A stretch of 64,000 bases of DNA, from assembly GCA_019359115.1 (NCBI GenBank), contig JAHHHW010000033.1:1-64000 (forward strand), read 5' to 3'. Position numbers and translations under genes: made by a program. Position 1 is the first letter of the stretch. The number at the start of each line of letters is the position of its first letter. The notes below the pieces were generated by a model. It did not search any database. It was not told where the DNA came from and worked only from the letters and a program-made list of their open reading frames with translations. This stretch comes from Pelatocladus maniniholoensis HA4357-MV3. GTDB lineage: Bacteria; Cyanobacteriota; Cyanobacteriia; Cyanobacteriales; Nostocaceae. Below, piece by piece: positions 47,177 through 57,439 of this stretch.

Positions 47177-49261
47177 ATGACTAATCGCCTTGCTGAAGCA
47201 AAAAGTCTATACCTCCGCAAACACGCCGAAAATCCGATTGATTGGTGGTCGTGGTGCGACGAAGCACTTGCAACCGCAAAAGCAGAGAATAAACCGATTT
47301 TCCTCTCCATTGGTTACTCCAGTTGTCACTGGTGTACTGTTATGGAAGGAGAAGCATTTTCTGACCTGGGCATTGCTGAGTATATGAATGCCAATTTTAT
47401 CCCGATTAAAGTAGATAGGGAAGAAAGGCCAGATATTGACAGTATTTACATGCAAGCTTTGCAGATGATGAGTGGTCAGGGTGGTTGGCCTTTAAATACT
47501 TTTTTATCTCCAGATGATTTAGTACCTTTTTATGCAGGTACTTACTTTCCAGTTGAACCACGCTACGGTCGTCCTGGTTTTTTACAAGTTTTACAAGCAA
47601 TTCGCCGCTACTACGATACAGAAAAACAAGATTTGCGCGATCGCAAAGCAGTAATTCTTGAATCTCTCCTCACCTCTGCTGTATTGGAACAACAAGGTAC
47701 TACCCCAACTCAAGACAATGAGTTATTACAAAAAGGCTGGGAAACCAGTACAGGGATCATTACTCCCAAGCAGCACGGTAATAGCTTCCCCATGATCCCC
47801 TACGCAGAATTAGCATTACGGGGAACACGATTTGAGGTGACATCTAAATATGATGGCAAACAAATTTGTACCCAACGGGGATTAGACTTGGCATTAGGCG
47901 GTATTTATGATCATGTGGGCGGAGGATTTCACCGTTATACTGTTGATCCCACCTGGACAGTACCACATTTTGAAAAGATGCTCTACGACAATGGTCAAAT
48001 TGTGGAGTATCTAGCAAATCTTTGGAGTACAGGTATAGAAGAACCTGCTTTCAAAAGAGCGATCGCTCATACTGTCGAATGGTTAAAAAGAGAAATGACC
48101 TCACCTGAAGGTTATTTTTATGCAGCTCAAGATGCTGATAGTTTTACCCCCCCTACCCCCCCTTACCAAGGGGGGGAGAACGAGGGATCAGAACCAGAAG
48201 AAGGAGCTTTTTACGTCTGGACTTTCAGTGAATTAGAACAACTGCTGAGTGCTGAAGAACTCACACAATTACAACAACAGTTTACAGTCACCGCTAACGG
48301 TAACTTTGACGGTCAAAATGTCTTACAAAGACACCATAGTGGAGAACTGAATGAAACCGTAGAAACAGCCCTCAAGAAATTATTTGTCGCGCGTTACGGT
48401 ACGATCCCCGAATCACTTGAAACATTTCCTCCAGCACGCAACAACCAAGAAGCTAAATCTCATAACTGGCCTGGTCGAATTCCGGCGGTGACAGATACTA
48501 AAATGATTGTGGCTTGGAATAGTTTGATGATTTCCGGCTTGGCAAGGGCGTATGCTGTTTTCCGAGAACCTGATTATTTGGAACTAGCAACCACAGCCGC
48601 AGATTTCATTTTAGATCATCAGTTTGTCGATGGGCGTTTCCAGAGATTGAATTATGAAAATCAACCAACCGTATTAGCTCAATCCGAAGATTACGCCTTG
48701 TTTATCAAAGCACTGCTGGATTTACAAACTTGTAGTCCAGAACAAAACAAATGGTTAGAAAGAGCGATCGCACTCCAAGAAGAATTTGACGAATATCTCT
48801 GGAGTGTGGAATTAGGAGGATACTTTAACGCCTCAATTGACGCGAGTCAAGATTTAATCGTGCGCGAACGTAGTTATGCAGACAACGCTACACCTTCAGC
48901 CAATGGAGTAGCGATCGCTAATCTTGTGCGTCTGGCTTTGTTTACAGATAATCTACATTATTTAGATTTAGCAGAACAAGGCTTAAAAGCATTCCGAAGT
49001 GTAATGAGCAACCATCCCCAAGCCTGTCCGAGTTTATTTACAGCTTTGGATTGTTATCGCAACAGCACTCTGATTCGTACCACCACCGAGCAAATACACT
49101 CGCTTATGTCTCAATATTTACCAAGTGTTGTGTTGGCGATCGCATCAAAACTACCAGAAGACAGTGTAGGCTTAGTCTGTCAAGGATTAAAATGCCTACC
49201 AGCAGCAGCAAGTGTAGAGCAAATGTTGCAGCAAGTTCGCCAAAGTCAGGTGAGAGGGTGA
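47177..49261 (+). CDS. DUF255 thioredoxin-domain protein (YyaL/SSP411 type)
   Basis: The N-terminal thioredoxin-like domain has the family signature: [17 protein letters not shown], then the CxxC in [12 protein letters not shown], and [11 protein letters not shown] long alpha/alpha toroid domain follows ([38 protein letters not shown] near the end). The role is not established; human SPATA20 and bacterial YyaL are homologues. Residues about 323-336 ([11 protein letters not shown]) are the translation of a CCCCCCTACC...AAGGGGGG palindromic repeat (48147-48177) inserted in frame. Confidence 0.88.
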   Translation: MTNRLAEAKSLYLRKHAENPIDWWSWCDEALATAKAENKPIFLSIGYSSCHWCTVMEGEAFSDLGIAEYMNANFIPIKVDREERPDIDSIYMQALQMMSGQGGWPLNTFLSPDDLVPFYAGTYFPVEPRYGRPGFLQVLQAIRRYYDTEKQDLRDRKAVILESLLTSAVLEQQGTTPTQDNELLQKGWETSTGIITPKQHGNSFPMIPYAELALRGTRFEVTSKYDGKQICTQRGLDLALGGIYDHVGGGFHRYTVDPTWTVPHFEKMLYDNGQIVEYLANLWSTGIEEPAFKRAIAHTVEWLKREMTSPEGYFYAAQDADSFTPPTPPYQGGENEGSEPEEGAFYVWTFSELEQLLSAEELTQLQQQFTVTANGNFDGQNVLQRHHSGELNETVETALKKLFVARYGTIPESLETFPPARNNQEAKSHNWPGRIPAVTDTKMIVAWNSLMISGLARAYAVFREPDYLELATTAADFILDHQFVDGRFQRLNYENQPTVLAQSEDYALFIKALLDLQTCSPEQNKWLERAIALQEEFDEYLWSVELGGYFNASIDASQDLIVRERSYADNATPSANGVAIANLVRLALFTDNLHYLDLAEQGLKAFRSVMSNHPQACPSLFTALDCYRNSTLIRTTTEQIHSLMSQYLPSVVLAIASKLPEDSVGLVCQGLKCLPAAASVEQMLQQVRQSQVRG

Positions 49262-49315
49262 GATCAGTTATCAGTTATCAAATTAAACTGGTAACTGTTA
49301 ACTGTTCACTGATTT

Positions 49316-49906
49316 ATGACAAATGACCAATTAACAGCCATCATCTTAGCAGGCGGTAAGAGTACGCGTATGGGTAGGGATAAGGCTTTGATCCCCATTG
49401 AAGATGTCCCGATGCTGCAACGAATCTGTCAAATTGCGGAAGCTTGTACAAACCAAGTTTACGTGGTGACTCCCTGGCCGGAACGTTATCAAGATTTGCT
49501 ACCACCCAAAAGCCAGTTTGTTCGGGAAGTACTTTTACCAGAAGAAACTGGTAATGAAGCAAAAACTCATGGACCACTGGTGGGGTTTTCTCAAGGATTG
49601 ACGCAGGTAAAAACAGATTGGGTGTTGCTGTTGGCTTGTGATTTACCTAATTTGCGAGTGGAAGTTTTGCAAGAGTGGATAGCTGGATTAGAGCAAGTAC
49701 CAGAAGAAGCGATCGCAGCTTTGGTTTATAGAAATAATAGATGGGAACCATTGTGTGGTTTCTATCGCCGTCGCTGTTTACCAGAATTAAATAAGTATAT
49801 TGAAGAGGGTGGGCGATCATTTCAAGACTGGTTGAAACAATATCCTGTACAAGCATTACCTTTGCTTGATTCAGAGATGCTTTTTAACTTCAATAGTATT
49901 ATTTGA
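49316..49906 (+). CDS. mobA: Molybdenum cofactor guanylyltransferase
   Basis: MobA has the nucleotidyltransferase motif LAGGKSTRMGRDKAL at the N-terminus, GPLVGFSQGL in the middle and LLACDLPNL as the metal-binding motif. It adds GMP to the molybdenum cofactor, needed for nitrate reductase type enzymes. The start ATG at 49316 is inside an ATGACAAATGACC repeat, so the first residues (MTNDQ) are repeat-derived. It lies 54 bp after the DUF255 gene on the same strand. Confidence 0.9.
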   Translation: MTNDQLTAIILAGGKSTRMGRDKALIPIEDVPMLQRICQIAEACTNQVYVVTPWPERYQDLLPPKSQFVREVLLPEETGNEAKTHGPLVGFSQGLTQVKTDWVLLLACDLPNLRVEVLQEWIAGLEQVPEEAIAALVYRNNRWEPLCGFYRRRCLPELNKYIEEGGRSFQDWLKQYPVQALPLLDSEMLFNFNSII

Positions 49907-49965
49907 GAGGGGCATTTCAGTTTAAAATATATAATCTCTCCTCTCCCTAGCTTCTCTTGGCAACA

Positions 49966-50487
49966 ATGAAACATACCCTATCAGTACTTGTAGAAGATGA
50001 AGCGGGTGTTCTTTCCCGCATTGCTGGTTTATTCGCCCGTCGTGGCTTTAATATCGAAAGTCTTGCAGTGGGCCCAGCAGAACAGTCAGGAGTTTCTCGG
50101 ATCACAATGGTTGTACCCGGTGATGATTGGGTGATTGAACAACTCACCAAGCAGCTATACAAGCTAATTAACGTTCTCAAAGTGCAGGATATTACTGAAA
50201 CTCCCTGTGTAGAACGCGAATTGATGCTACTCAAGGTGAATGCTACCAGCAGTACTCGTTCGGAAATAGTCGAGTTATCGCAAATTTTCCGGGCGCGAGT
50301 AGTAGATGTCGCCGAAGATTCTTTGACTTTGGAAGTTGTTGGCGATCCAGGAAAAATGGTCGCGATCGTCCAGGTATTACAAAAATTTGGTTTGAAGGAA
50401 ATTGCGCGCACTGGCAAAATTTCCCTAACTCGTGAATCGGGAGTGAATACAGAGTTGCTAAAATCTTTGCAAGCCAAGGCTTCGTAG
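49966..50487 (+). CDS. ilvN: Acetolactate synthase small (regulatory) subunit
   Basis: The N-terminal ACT domain ([35 protein letters not shown]) and the second domain with [14 protein letters not shown] define the small subunit (also named ilvH), which binds valine and controls the large subunit in branched-chain amino acid synthesis. I start at the ATG at 49966; a TTG three codons upstream (49957) is also in frame. Length (173) is normal. The large subunit is not in the window. Confidence 0.93.
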   Translation: MKHTLSVLVEDEAGVLSRIAGLFARRGFNIESLAVGPAEQSGVSRITMVVPGDDWVIEQLTKQLYKLINVLKVQDITETPCVERELMLLKVNATSSTRSEIVELSQIFRARVVDVAEDSLTLEVVGDPGKMVAIVQVLQKFGLKEIARTGKISLTRESGVNTELLKSLQAKAS

Positions 50488-50664
50488 CAAGTGGTAGCTA
50501 TAGCTCCCAAAATATACTTTTAATCAAGAAATTATTGAGGTTTGTATGATTATGTCACAATAAATCCAAACCTCTGTGATTATTAACCGATGACTTGGGT
50601 TGCGAACCACGGCTCTCATTTCAGACTGCTATAGAATAGAATCATTTTTTAAGACATCATTTTC

Positions 50665-52848
50665 TTATTCATCAATCACTAATCTAGTTAATATTTCGTT
50701 CCATTTTTCTTTGTGAATTTTTTGTATTTCGTTATCTGACTCTATGAGTTGAGAGTATCCATCAATAAAGTCTGTAACAGACATTATTAGCCTCAAATAA
50801 TATTTGATTGTAGGAATAATTCCATTAAGAATTACTTGACATCCATGTTCAGATGCGATTTCTTTAATTAAATTGTTGATTTTATCTGACTCTGATTGCC
50901 TGATATCTTTTGAAGCAAAAATGTAATATCTACTAGGATTATATCTAATAATTTTCTCTTTAGCTCGGTAAACGAATTGCAAAGTTATTTCTTGACCATG
51001 CTTTACTTCTATAGCTTCAATTAGAGCATTATTTTTGTTTAATATTTCAATATCTCCAGCAGTCTTGGCAGTTCTATCAGAGGCTGTATGACTACCTAAC
51101 TTTCTTAACTTACATGAACTATATCTAGAGATTTCTCTAATTAAAAGTTGATAGATAGCATAGAAAGCAATAACAGGTAATTTTGAACCACCAACAGTTT
51201 TATAGTCATAATTAAAATGTTCTTCTAAAGCATTTACTACATTTTTTATATCTAGTTTTTCATAATTCGTTAGTTTAATGATTTCAACAACGCTATCATT
51301 TTTAGCTGCTCTGACCAATTTAAGAAGCAGCTTTAACACATCTTCAGCTTTTTCAGGAGATGTTTGTACAAAATCAATTATATTTAAAAAGGCGATTTTT
51401 AGAGGTTTAGGAGTTATATTTCCGTTGTAATTTAAAGTATAAGGGTATGGTTGTTCAAGAGAGCGAGTTAACCAACCACTTTCGGCCATTGCAGGTAGTC
51501 CTAACTCCGTCAATGTAGGAGTGATGTACTTTGTATCTATAATTCTTGCGGAAAAACCATCTTGCATTTCAGCCTGGTGATATCTAATATCCTGAGATGG
51601 ATGCAAAATTTTATGTACTAAAAGAGTAATTAATGCTGTATAAACCCCTTTTCTCATAAAGCAGTTTTTAGCAATTTCTGCAACATACGCTTGATACTCT
51701 TCTGGAACTTGTATTTGATTAAATTCAAGTTCAGATGTGATTTTATAAATCTGTAGAAATTTTTCTTTGTGATTCATTATTAAATGTAGCTCTAGTTGAA
51801 TTGCTTGTTCAGTATTATTTTTTTTATTAAGACTGATGGTTTCATCTTCCATCTTTTGAGAGGAGAAAACTTGTTCTTGAATCTGATTAGCAAGTTCATG
51901 AACTACTGGTATAGCAACAGAATTGCCTATCTGTTTATAGCATTCTCCTAAATTACTATGGGTCTTAAAACTATCAGGAAAACCCATAATTCTGTAACAT
52001 TCTCTAATTGTTAATTTCCGAACTAAATTTTCTTCTGGTATATAAATAAAAAATCTACCTGAAGTCTCTTGAGATGGTATTGTTGGATGTACTCCATCTA
52101 TAGAATAAATTCTATTTGGTTGATGGTGAACTCTGGATAAATGTTCCGTGTTTGGTCTAATACCAGTTTTCCAAATGTTTTTATTACGGTATCCCACAAA
52201 AATCAAACCAGAGGATTGTTGTTTAGGATTATCTATCAGCGTATACTCTTGAGGATTTAAGTATTCAAAATCTCCTGAATCACATAAAAATGTTCTTAGA
52301 ATTGGGAATGGGTGGGTTTTTCTGAGCAAACCAAAATTAAATTTTTTATTTTTAGTACCAACGAAAATTACTCGTTCTCTATTTTGCGGTAATCCGAAAT
52401 CTTTAGAATTTAATATTTCATAGTTAACCACGTAACCTAAATCTTCTAAAGCATACAATATTACTTCTAATGTTCTACCTTTATCATGATGTAATATATG
52501 CTTAACATTCTCAAGTACAACTACAGGAGGATGAACATGCTCAATTATTTCACAAATATGAAAAAATAATGTTCCTCTGGTGTCATGAAAACCTTTCCTT
52601 CTTCCACAGATACTAAAGGGCTGGCAAGGAAAACCTGCTGTTAGAACGTCAAAATAGGGGAGATTTTGTATGTCAATTTTTCTAATATCATGAGCGGGAA
52701 TTTCTTCAAAATTTTTGTAGTAAACTTTTTGGCATTCCTCGTTAATTTCACAGGAGAATACACACTCATACTTAGCTTTTGAAAAAGCTAACCTAAACCC
52801 TCCAATGCCAGAAAATAAATCAGCGAATTTAAGTTTTAGATCCTCCAT
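50665..52848 (-). CDS. C5 DNA methyltransferase fused to a restriction-endonuclease-like domain
   Basis: Residues 1-330 are a C5-cytosine methyltransferase with its motifs in order: I FADLFSGIGGF (8-18), IV GFPCQPFS (catalytic Cys75), VI ENV (113-115), VIII QNRERV (155-160), IX RKLTIRECYRIMGFPDSF and X YKQIGNSVA (about 315). A short linker (330-358) leads to about 365 residues with MAESGWLTRSLEQPYPYTLNY, which resembles SacI-family endonucleases, and a PD-(D/E)xK-like site: Asp589, then Glu604-Val-Lys606 in IEVKHG. One chain would thus modify and cut. Recognition sequence is unknown. The gene is AT-rich and I see no GCGATCGC in it, unlike its neighbours, which fits horizontal transfer. Confidence 0.88.
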   Translation of the reverse strand: MEDLKLKFADLFSGIGGFRLAFSKAKYECVFSCEINEECQKVYYKNFEEIPAHDIRKIDIQNLPYFDVLTAGFPCQPFSICGRRKGFHDTRGTLFFHICEIIEHVHPPVVVLENVKHILHHDKGRTLEVILYALEDLGYVVNYEILNSKDFGLPQNRERVIFVGTKNKKFNFGLLRKTHPFPILRTFLCDSGDFEYLNPQEYTLIDNPKQQSSGLIFVGYRNKNIWKTGIRPNTEHLSRVHHQPNRIYSIDGVHPTIPSQETSGRFFIYIPEENLVRKLTIRECYRIMGFPDSFKTHSNLGECYKQIGNSVAIPVVHELANQIQEQVFSSQKMEDETISLNKKNNTEQAIQLELHLIMNHKEKFLQIYKITSELEFNQIQVPEEYQAYVAEIAKNCFMRKGVYTALITLLVHKILHPSQDIRYHQAEMQDGFSARIIDTKYITPTLTELGLPAMAESGWLTRSLEQPYPYTLNYNGNITPKPLKIAFLNIIDFVQTSPEKAEDVLKLLLKLVRAAKNDSVVEIIKLTNYEKLDIKNVVNALEEHFNYDYKTVGGSKLPVIAFYAIYQLLIREISRYSSCKLRKLGSHTASDRTAKTAGDIEILNKNNALIEAIEVKHGQEITLQFVYRAKEKIIRYNPSRYYIFASKDIRQSESDKINNLIKEIASEHGCQVILNGIIPTIKYYLRLIMSVTDFIDGYSQLIESDNEIQKIHKEKWNEILTRLVIDE

Positions 52849-52961
52849 AAATAAGTTAAATATAAAATAACGACAAGATTAGATATTATAGCAAAAAAAA
52901 TCTTCTCTCTTTAAATATTTTAATTCTTAGAGCCTAAGCATATTTAAAATAGCGAAATAAT

Positions 52962-53345
52962 GTTTGGTGTTGTATTTAAGCATAAAATGAGCAGTCACCT
53001 TTAATTACACCAGATATTCAAAGCCCTATTTATGCCGCAATTCTTGGGGAGTGTGAAAAACTCGGATGCACTGCGATCGCCATTGGTGGAATAGAAAATC
53101 ATGTACATCTCTTGACAGGTTTTCCCACAACCATAACAATATCTGATTTAATTAAACAAATCAAAGGTAGTTCTTCCCATTTAGTTACTTATGAAATCCA
53201 AGCAGGCAAATTTTTTAAATGGAAAGGTAGCTATGATGCTTTTACTATTAGCCATGATGGTATAGATAAAGTAGCAAACTACATTAAAAATCAACCAATT
53301 AATCATCAACAAAAACTCTCTGATTTCAACTTGGGAACTAAATAA
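52962..53345 (+). pseudogene. Decayed IS200/IS605 Y1 transposase
   Basis: From 52986 the frame encodes NEQSPLITPDIQSPIY, then GGIENHVHLL with the HUH metal motif (53100-53108), IKQIKGSSSH, and YDAFTISHDGIDKVANYI with the probable catalytic Tyr. These are hallmarks of IS200-type TnpA (REP-associated family). Upstream, the same frame reads VW, two stop codons (52977-52979 and 52983-52985), then joins, where the family has a VWATKNR motif; the true N-terminus is missing. An ATG-less later start (53112) alone would give 77 residues. The copy is not functional. Confidence 0.85.
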
Positions 53346-53349
53346 TTGA

Positions 53350-53396
53350 AACCCGCGTAGGCGGGTTTTGTTTGTGTAGCCGCGATTTCCAATCGC
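53350..53396 (+). repeat. Hairpin pair at the transposase 3' end
   Basis: AACCCGC-GTAG-GCGGGTT (53350-53367) is followed by GCGAT-TTCCA-ATCGC (53382-53396) and a T-run. Subterminal hairpins at this place are what IS200/IS605 transposases recognise, so they probably mark the right end of the decayed element. The pair followed by the T-run could also terminate transcription. Confidence 0.65.
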
Positions 53397-53427
53397 CGGG
53401 GCTTTTTTTATTTCTTTGTATACTTAA

Positions 53428-54645
53428 TTAATTCAAAAACTTATCCACACAGCGAACAAACATCTCTACACCCATCGCCAATGCTGTTTCATCAAAATCA
53501 AAACGGGGATGATGATGAGGATAAGCTAAATTCTTCTGTTGATTAGCAGAACCCAAAAAGAAATAACAACCAGGAACTTCCTGCAAAAAGTAGGACATAT
53601 CCTCACCGCCCATTGTTTGACACTCCGGTATAATACCCACAGGCGTTTCTACCACTTCTTCCGCAACCGATCGCACTAATTGCGCTATCCCTGCATCATT
53701 AATTGTGGCTGGGTAGAGTTCACAGTACTGAAAGTCATAATTAGCACCAAAACTTTGGCAAACTCCAGCAATAATTTGCTCAATACGCTGGGAGAAAAAG
53801 CCGCGCAATACTGGATTAAAATACCTAACAGTGCCACTCATCCTCGCTGTATCTGCAATCACATTGCACTTTGTACCAGCATGAAGTTCACCGACTGTCA
53901 CCACTGCTGAATCAATCGGATTAACGTTGCGAGCCACTATTGTTTGTAGAGCATTGACGATTTGGGCTGCAACTACTACTGAGTCTACAGTTTGATGAGG
54001 CATTGCGCCGTGTCCGCCTTTACCAAAAATGGTGCAGTTAAAGGTTTCGACAGCTGCCATTAACGCACCTGCACGTACACCCAGGGTTCCCAAAGGCAAA
54101 TTATTCCACAGATGCAAACCGATAATGGCATCGACATCAGGATTTTTCAACACCCCAGCATCAATCATTGGTTTTGCGCCTCCTGGGCCTTCTTCTGCTG
54201 GCTGGAAGATCATTTTCACAGTCCCGGCGAAGTCTTGACGATGTTGCTGGAGATAATAAGCTGTACCAAGAGCGATCGCAGTATGTCCATCGTGTCCGCA
54301 AGCGTGCATGATCCCATCATGCTGAGAACGATACGCTACTTCGTTCTGTTCGAGTATGGGTAAAGCATCCATATCCGCACGAATCGCCAAGACTTTTTCA
54401 TTGGCTGGTTTTTCACCCCGGATAATCGCAACAATACCAGTATCAGCAATACCTGTTTGATGCTCAATTCCCCATTCTTGTAATTTCTGGGAGACAAATT
54501 CAGCTGTGAGTTTTTCTTGAAAAGCGAGTTCTGGTTTTTGGTGTAATCTACGTCGCCATTCTACTAATTGCGGTTGCAATGAGCGAATCGAAAGGCGAAC
54601 GCGAGATAAGTCAATATTGGTAGAGTTGGGAAAGGTCGAAACCAT
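53428..54645 (-). CDS. M20 family amidohydrolase
   Basis: Zinc-binding motifs of the M20D peptidase family are present: AIRADMDALPI, MHACGHDGHTA, FQPAEEGPGGA and late GGEDMSYF. Such enzymes remove acyl groups from N-acyl amino acids or act on hippurate- and IAA-like amides, in the cytoplasm. Length (405) is typical. The substrate cannot be inferred. Confidence 0.92.
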   Translation of the reverse strand: MVSTFPNSTNIDLSRVRLSIRSLQPQLVEWRRRLHQKPELAFQEKLTAEFVSQKLQEWGIEHQTGIADTGIVAIIRGEKPANEKVLAIRADMDALPILEQNEVAYRSQHDGIMHACGHDGHTAIALGTAYYLQQHRQDFAGTVKMIFQPAEEGPGGAKPMIDAGVLKNPDVDAIIGLHLWNNLPLGTLGVRAGALMAAVETFNCTIFGKGGHGAMPHQTVDSVVVAAQIVNALQTIVARNVNPIDSAVVTVGELHAGTKCNVIADTARMSGTVRYFNPVLRGFFSQRIEQIIAGVCQSFGANYDFQYCELYPATINDAGIAQLVRSVAEEVVETPVGIIPECQTMGGEDMSYFLQEVPGCYFFLGSANQQKNLAYPHHHPRFDFDETALAMGVEMFVRCVDKFLN

Positions 54646-54803
54646 TTTCTTTAAATTGCTGTCGGTTATTTATATTGTGAATCGGGATTGTCATTTGTTC
54701 TTTGTCATTTGTCATTTGTTCTTTGCTAATGACTAATAGGTTTCATTACACATTCTTTAAGCTGTTCGCCGTTTCCCGTTCCCTATTCCCTGTTAAGAGT
54801 TCC

Positions 54804-55487
54804 CTAACTAATAACTAACAAACGCTCTAAATCTAAATCTGAAGCTACTTGTGCAAGTTTGTCTATATCTGCTGGGTCTTCTAAATAGGGTAAACAGCCT
54901 AAAACTGGGGTATTTGTCAAAGACTGAATTAAGTCTGCTGGCGTCCAGTTGGCGATTTCCTCATCTGTACGGGGTTGGACGCAATTTAGAACAATTCCCA
55001 GCAATTGGACTCGTGTTTGTCTTGCTAATGCGACATTTGCCACTGCTTGAGCGATCGCACCTAATCTGACTGGTACTACTAATACCGTAGGTAAGCGCCA
55101 TTCGCCTGCTAAATCTGCTACCGTAAATTCATCAGTTACAGGTGAACCTAGTCCACCTAATGCTTCTACTAAGACAAAATCTCGACGCTCACATAACGCT
55201 GTGTAAGCCTGCCAGACTACTGCTAAATCTACATGGCGATTTTCTTGAACTGCGGCAATTGGGGGAGCTAGAGGTGCTTGAAAATACAAAGGTGTGATTT
55301 CATCAGGAGATTGTTCCAAGTTAAATAGTTGTTGATACCATTCGCGATCGCCCACTCCTGATTGTATGGGTTTCATAATACCCAAACTACGGACAGAACA
55401 ATATTTTTGCCAATAGGCTGCTAATGCTGTTGTTAAAACAGTTTTGCCTGTTTCTGTATCTGTTCCAGTGATTAGTAGTGCGTTCAA
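54804..55487 (-). CDS. bioD: Dethiobiotin synthetase
   Basis: The P-loop GTDTETGKT opens the protein, and [30 protein letters not shown] and [11 protein letters not shown] follow, matching BioD. It closes the ureido ring of dethiobiotin from DAPA, CO2 and ATP, the penultimate step of biotin synthesis. No other bio gene lies in the window. Confidence 0.93.
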   Translation of the reverse strand: MNALLITGTDTETGKTVLTTALAAYWQKYCSVRSLGIMKPIQSGVGDREWYQQLFNLEQSPDEITPLYFQAPLAPPIAAVQENRHVDLAVVWQAYTALCERRDFVLVEALGGLGSPVTDEFTVADLAGEWRLPTVLVVPVRLGAIAQAVANVALARQTRVQLLGIVLNCVQPRTDEEIANWTPADLIQSLTNTPVLGCLPYLEDPADIDKLAQVASDLDLERLLVIS

Positions 55488-55699
55488 TTGTAATAGTTAA
55501 TGGTTAGTAGATAGTAGTTAGTGGAGGAAGTTTGAATTATTACTAGCTGCTTCTTCTGTTTTAATATTGTCAATATATTATCGTTAAATCAACCTATCGA
55601 GAGTAGTTAACCACTAACAACTAACAATTTGTTAGTCAAGTTTGTAGTAAGGACTTAAGTCCTTATTTTTTAAGCACGCGCATTGCTTACTACAAACTC

Positions 55700-57439
55700 T
55701 CATCTTCTTTGCAATGGGTTAGACGTGCCATCAGTCGGTTGATTATCGGGATTTTGATTGGGAACAGGTATAAATGGAGTATTAGTAGGTGTTTCGGTGG
55801 GTGTTTCGGTGGGTGTTTCGGTGGGTGTTTCGGTGGGTGTTTCGGTGGGTGTTTCAGTAGGTATTTCGGTGGGTATTTCAGTGGGTGTTTCTGTTGGGGT
55901 TTCGGTGGGTGTAGGCTGAAGTGGGCTTTCTAATTGGATACTGAGGTTATAGTCGCTTTCAGTAATTCCTGGAGGTAGAGTTAAATCAATTGCATATCTA
56001 CCATTAACTGGTAATGTACCTTGATAGAAAGTAGCATTTTTAGCAGAGTTGTTAATTGGTTCTCTATCTGGGCCTAAAACTGTTAATACAACACCGCTTT
56101 CTTGTGTTAACAATGCAATTATATTTTGCCCTTGCCGACCTCGGAATGTGTATCGGATGATTTGATTGTCTGTGATTGTACCCTCAACTTGGGTGACACC
56201 AGATGTATCTAAAGTGAGGCGTCTACTGACAATTGTCGGCTCGCTTGTCGTGGGTGTAACTGTGGGTGTGGGTGAAGTTGTAGAACCGTCAGGAACTACT
56301 GGAGAAGGAAAAGTTTGTGTTGGTACTTCAGTTGGTTGTGCTGATGGTGTCCCGCGAATAGTACGCACCACCGCCCAAGAGCCGATTCCTGCTATACTCA
56401 CCACAGCAACAGTAATCAATCCAACTGCTAATGGATTATCCAAAAATGATTTACTGGCAGGTTCTGGAGTTGTGTTATTAGATGTATCATGCGTGGATGC
56501 TGATCCTGGATTAGGAGGGCGACCGACAGGGATTGTTTGTACGTTAGAGATTTTGGGGTTGGACGCAACTGGTATGGAGGCTGGAACTAGGGGTGTTTGT
56601 TGTCCTCCAGATGCTAATGCTTGTGCTACTTGGGTTGTATTTTGGAAGCGATCGCTCGGTCTAAAGCTCAACATCCGATTTAAAATCTGAGTCAAGTGTG
56701 GACTCACTACTACCCAGCGTTGCCAATTCCAAGTCAAGAGATTTTCATCAAATAATTCTTGAGGTTCTTTGCCACTCAGCAATACTATTGCTGTCACTGC
56801 TAGTGCATACAAATCACTGCTGGGGTAAGCTTGTCCTGTTTGCATTTGCTCACTGGGGGAATAACCCAATTTTCCGACATAAGTTGCTGGCACTGTCGGA
56901 TTAGCAGATTGTAATCTTGTCGCGAGTTCTTTTACCACCCCAAAATCGATTAATACAGGCTGATTGTCAAGATCACGCAAAATAATATTGTCTGGTGAGA
57001 TATCCCGGTGAATAATGCCTCGACTGTGAATATGTTCTAAGACTGGTAACAAAGAGCGCATCAAGTTTAACACTTCTTGTTCTGTGAATGCACTACCAAC
57101 AGCTTTACGCTCATCCAGCAACGTATAGTATGTTTTACCAGCTACATAGTCTTGCACCAAAAACAATCGTTGGTCTTGTTCAAATCTTTCCCGGAATTTT
57201 GGTATTTGCGGGTGTTCTATTTGATATAAAATATTTGCTTCTCTGAGGAAAAGCTCTTGTGCCTTTTGCCAAGCAATAGGATCTGTTGTGTTAGGAATTA
57301 ATTCTTTGATGGCACAAAGTTCGTTGAAGCGTCTCTGGTCTTCTGCCAGATAGGTTCTACCAAATCCCCCTTGACCCAGAATTTGAATAATTTGATAACG
57401 GTTTTGCAAAACAGTACCAGTTGAAATTGGTGGTTGCAT
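55700..57439 (-). CDS. Membrane Ser/Thr protein kinase with a Thr-rich repeat tail
   Basis: The N-terminal kinase has GQGGFGRTYLAED, the Lys of CAIKE, HRDISPDN (catalytic loop) and IDFGVVKE (DFG). A membrane helix follows near residue 335-352 (AVGLITVAVVSIAGIGSW). The extracytoplasmic part has a beta-rich domain (GTITDNQIIRYTFRGRQGQNI...), like the PPC-type modules of secreted proteins, and ends in about ten PTET/PTEI repeats and an Asn/Pro tail. It is a PknB-like sensor kinase of bacteria; the ligand and targets are unknown. Confidence 0.9.
   Translation of the reverse strand: MQPPISTGTVLQNRYQIIQILGQGGFGRTYLAEDQRRFNELCAIKELIPNTTDPIAWQKAQELFLREANILYQIEHPQIPKFRERFEQDQRLFLVQDYVAGKTYYTLLDERKAVGSAFTEQEVLNLMRSLLPVLEHIHSRGIIHRDISPDNIILRDLDNQPVLIDFGVVKELATRLQSANPTVPATYVGKLGYSPSEQMQTGQAYPSSDLYALAVTAIVLLSGKEPQELFDENLLTWNWQRWVVVSPHLTQILNRMLSFRPSDRFQNTTQVAQALASGGQQTPLVPASIPVASNPKISNVQTIPVGRPPNPGSASTHDTSNNTTPEPASKSFLDNPLAVGLITVAVVSIAGIGSWAVVRTIRGTPSAQPTEVPTQTFPSPVVPDGSTTSPTPTVTPTTSEPTIVSRRLTLDTSGVTQVEGTITDNQIIRYTFRGRQGQNIIALLTQESGVVLTVLGPDREPINNSAKNATFYQGTLPVNGRYAIDLTLPPGITESDYNLSIQLESPLQPTPTETPTETPTEIPTEIPTETPTETPTETPTETPTETPTETPTNTPFIPVPNQNPDNQPTDGTSNPLQRR
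55790..55915. repeat. 12-bp coding tandem repeat (PTET)
   Basis: GGTGTTTCGGTG-type 12-bp units repeat about ten times with few changes (GTA or GGG third positions; some ATT). On the minus strand each unit encodes Pro-Thr-Glu-Thr or Pro-Thr-Glu-Ile near the C-terminus of the kinase. Its near identity suggests recent slippage. Confidence 0.85.
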
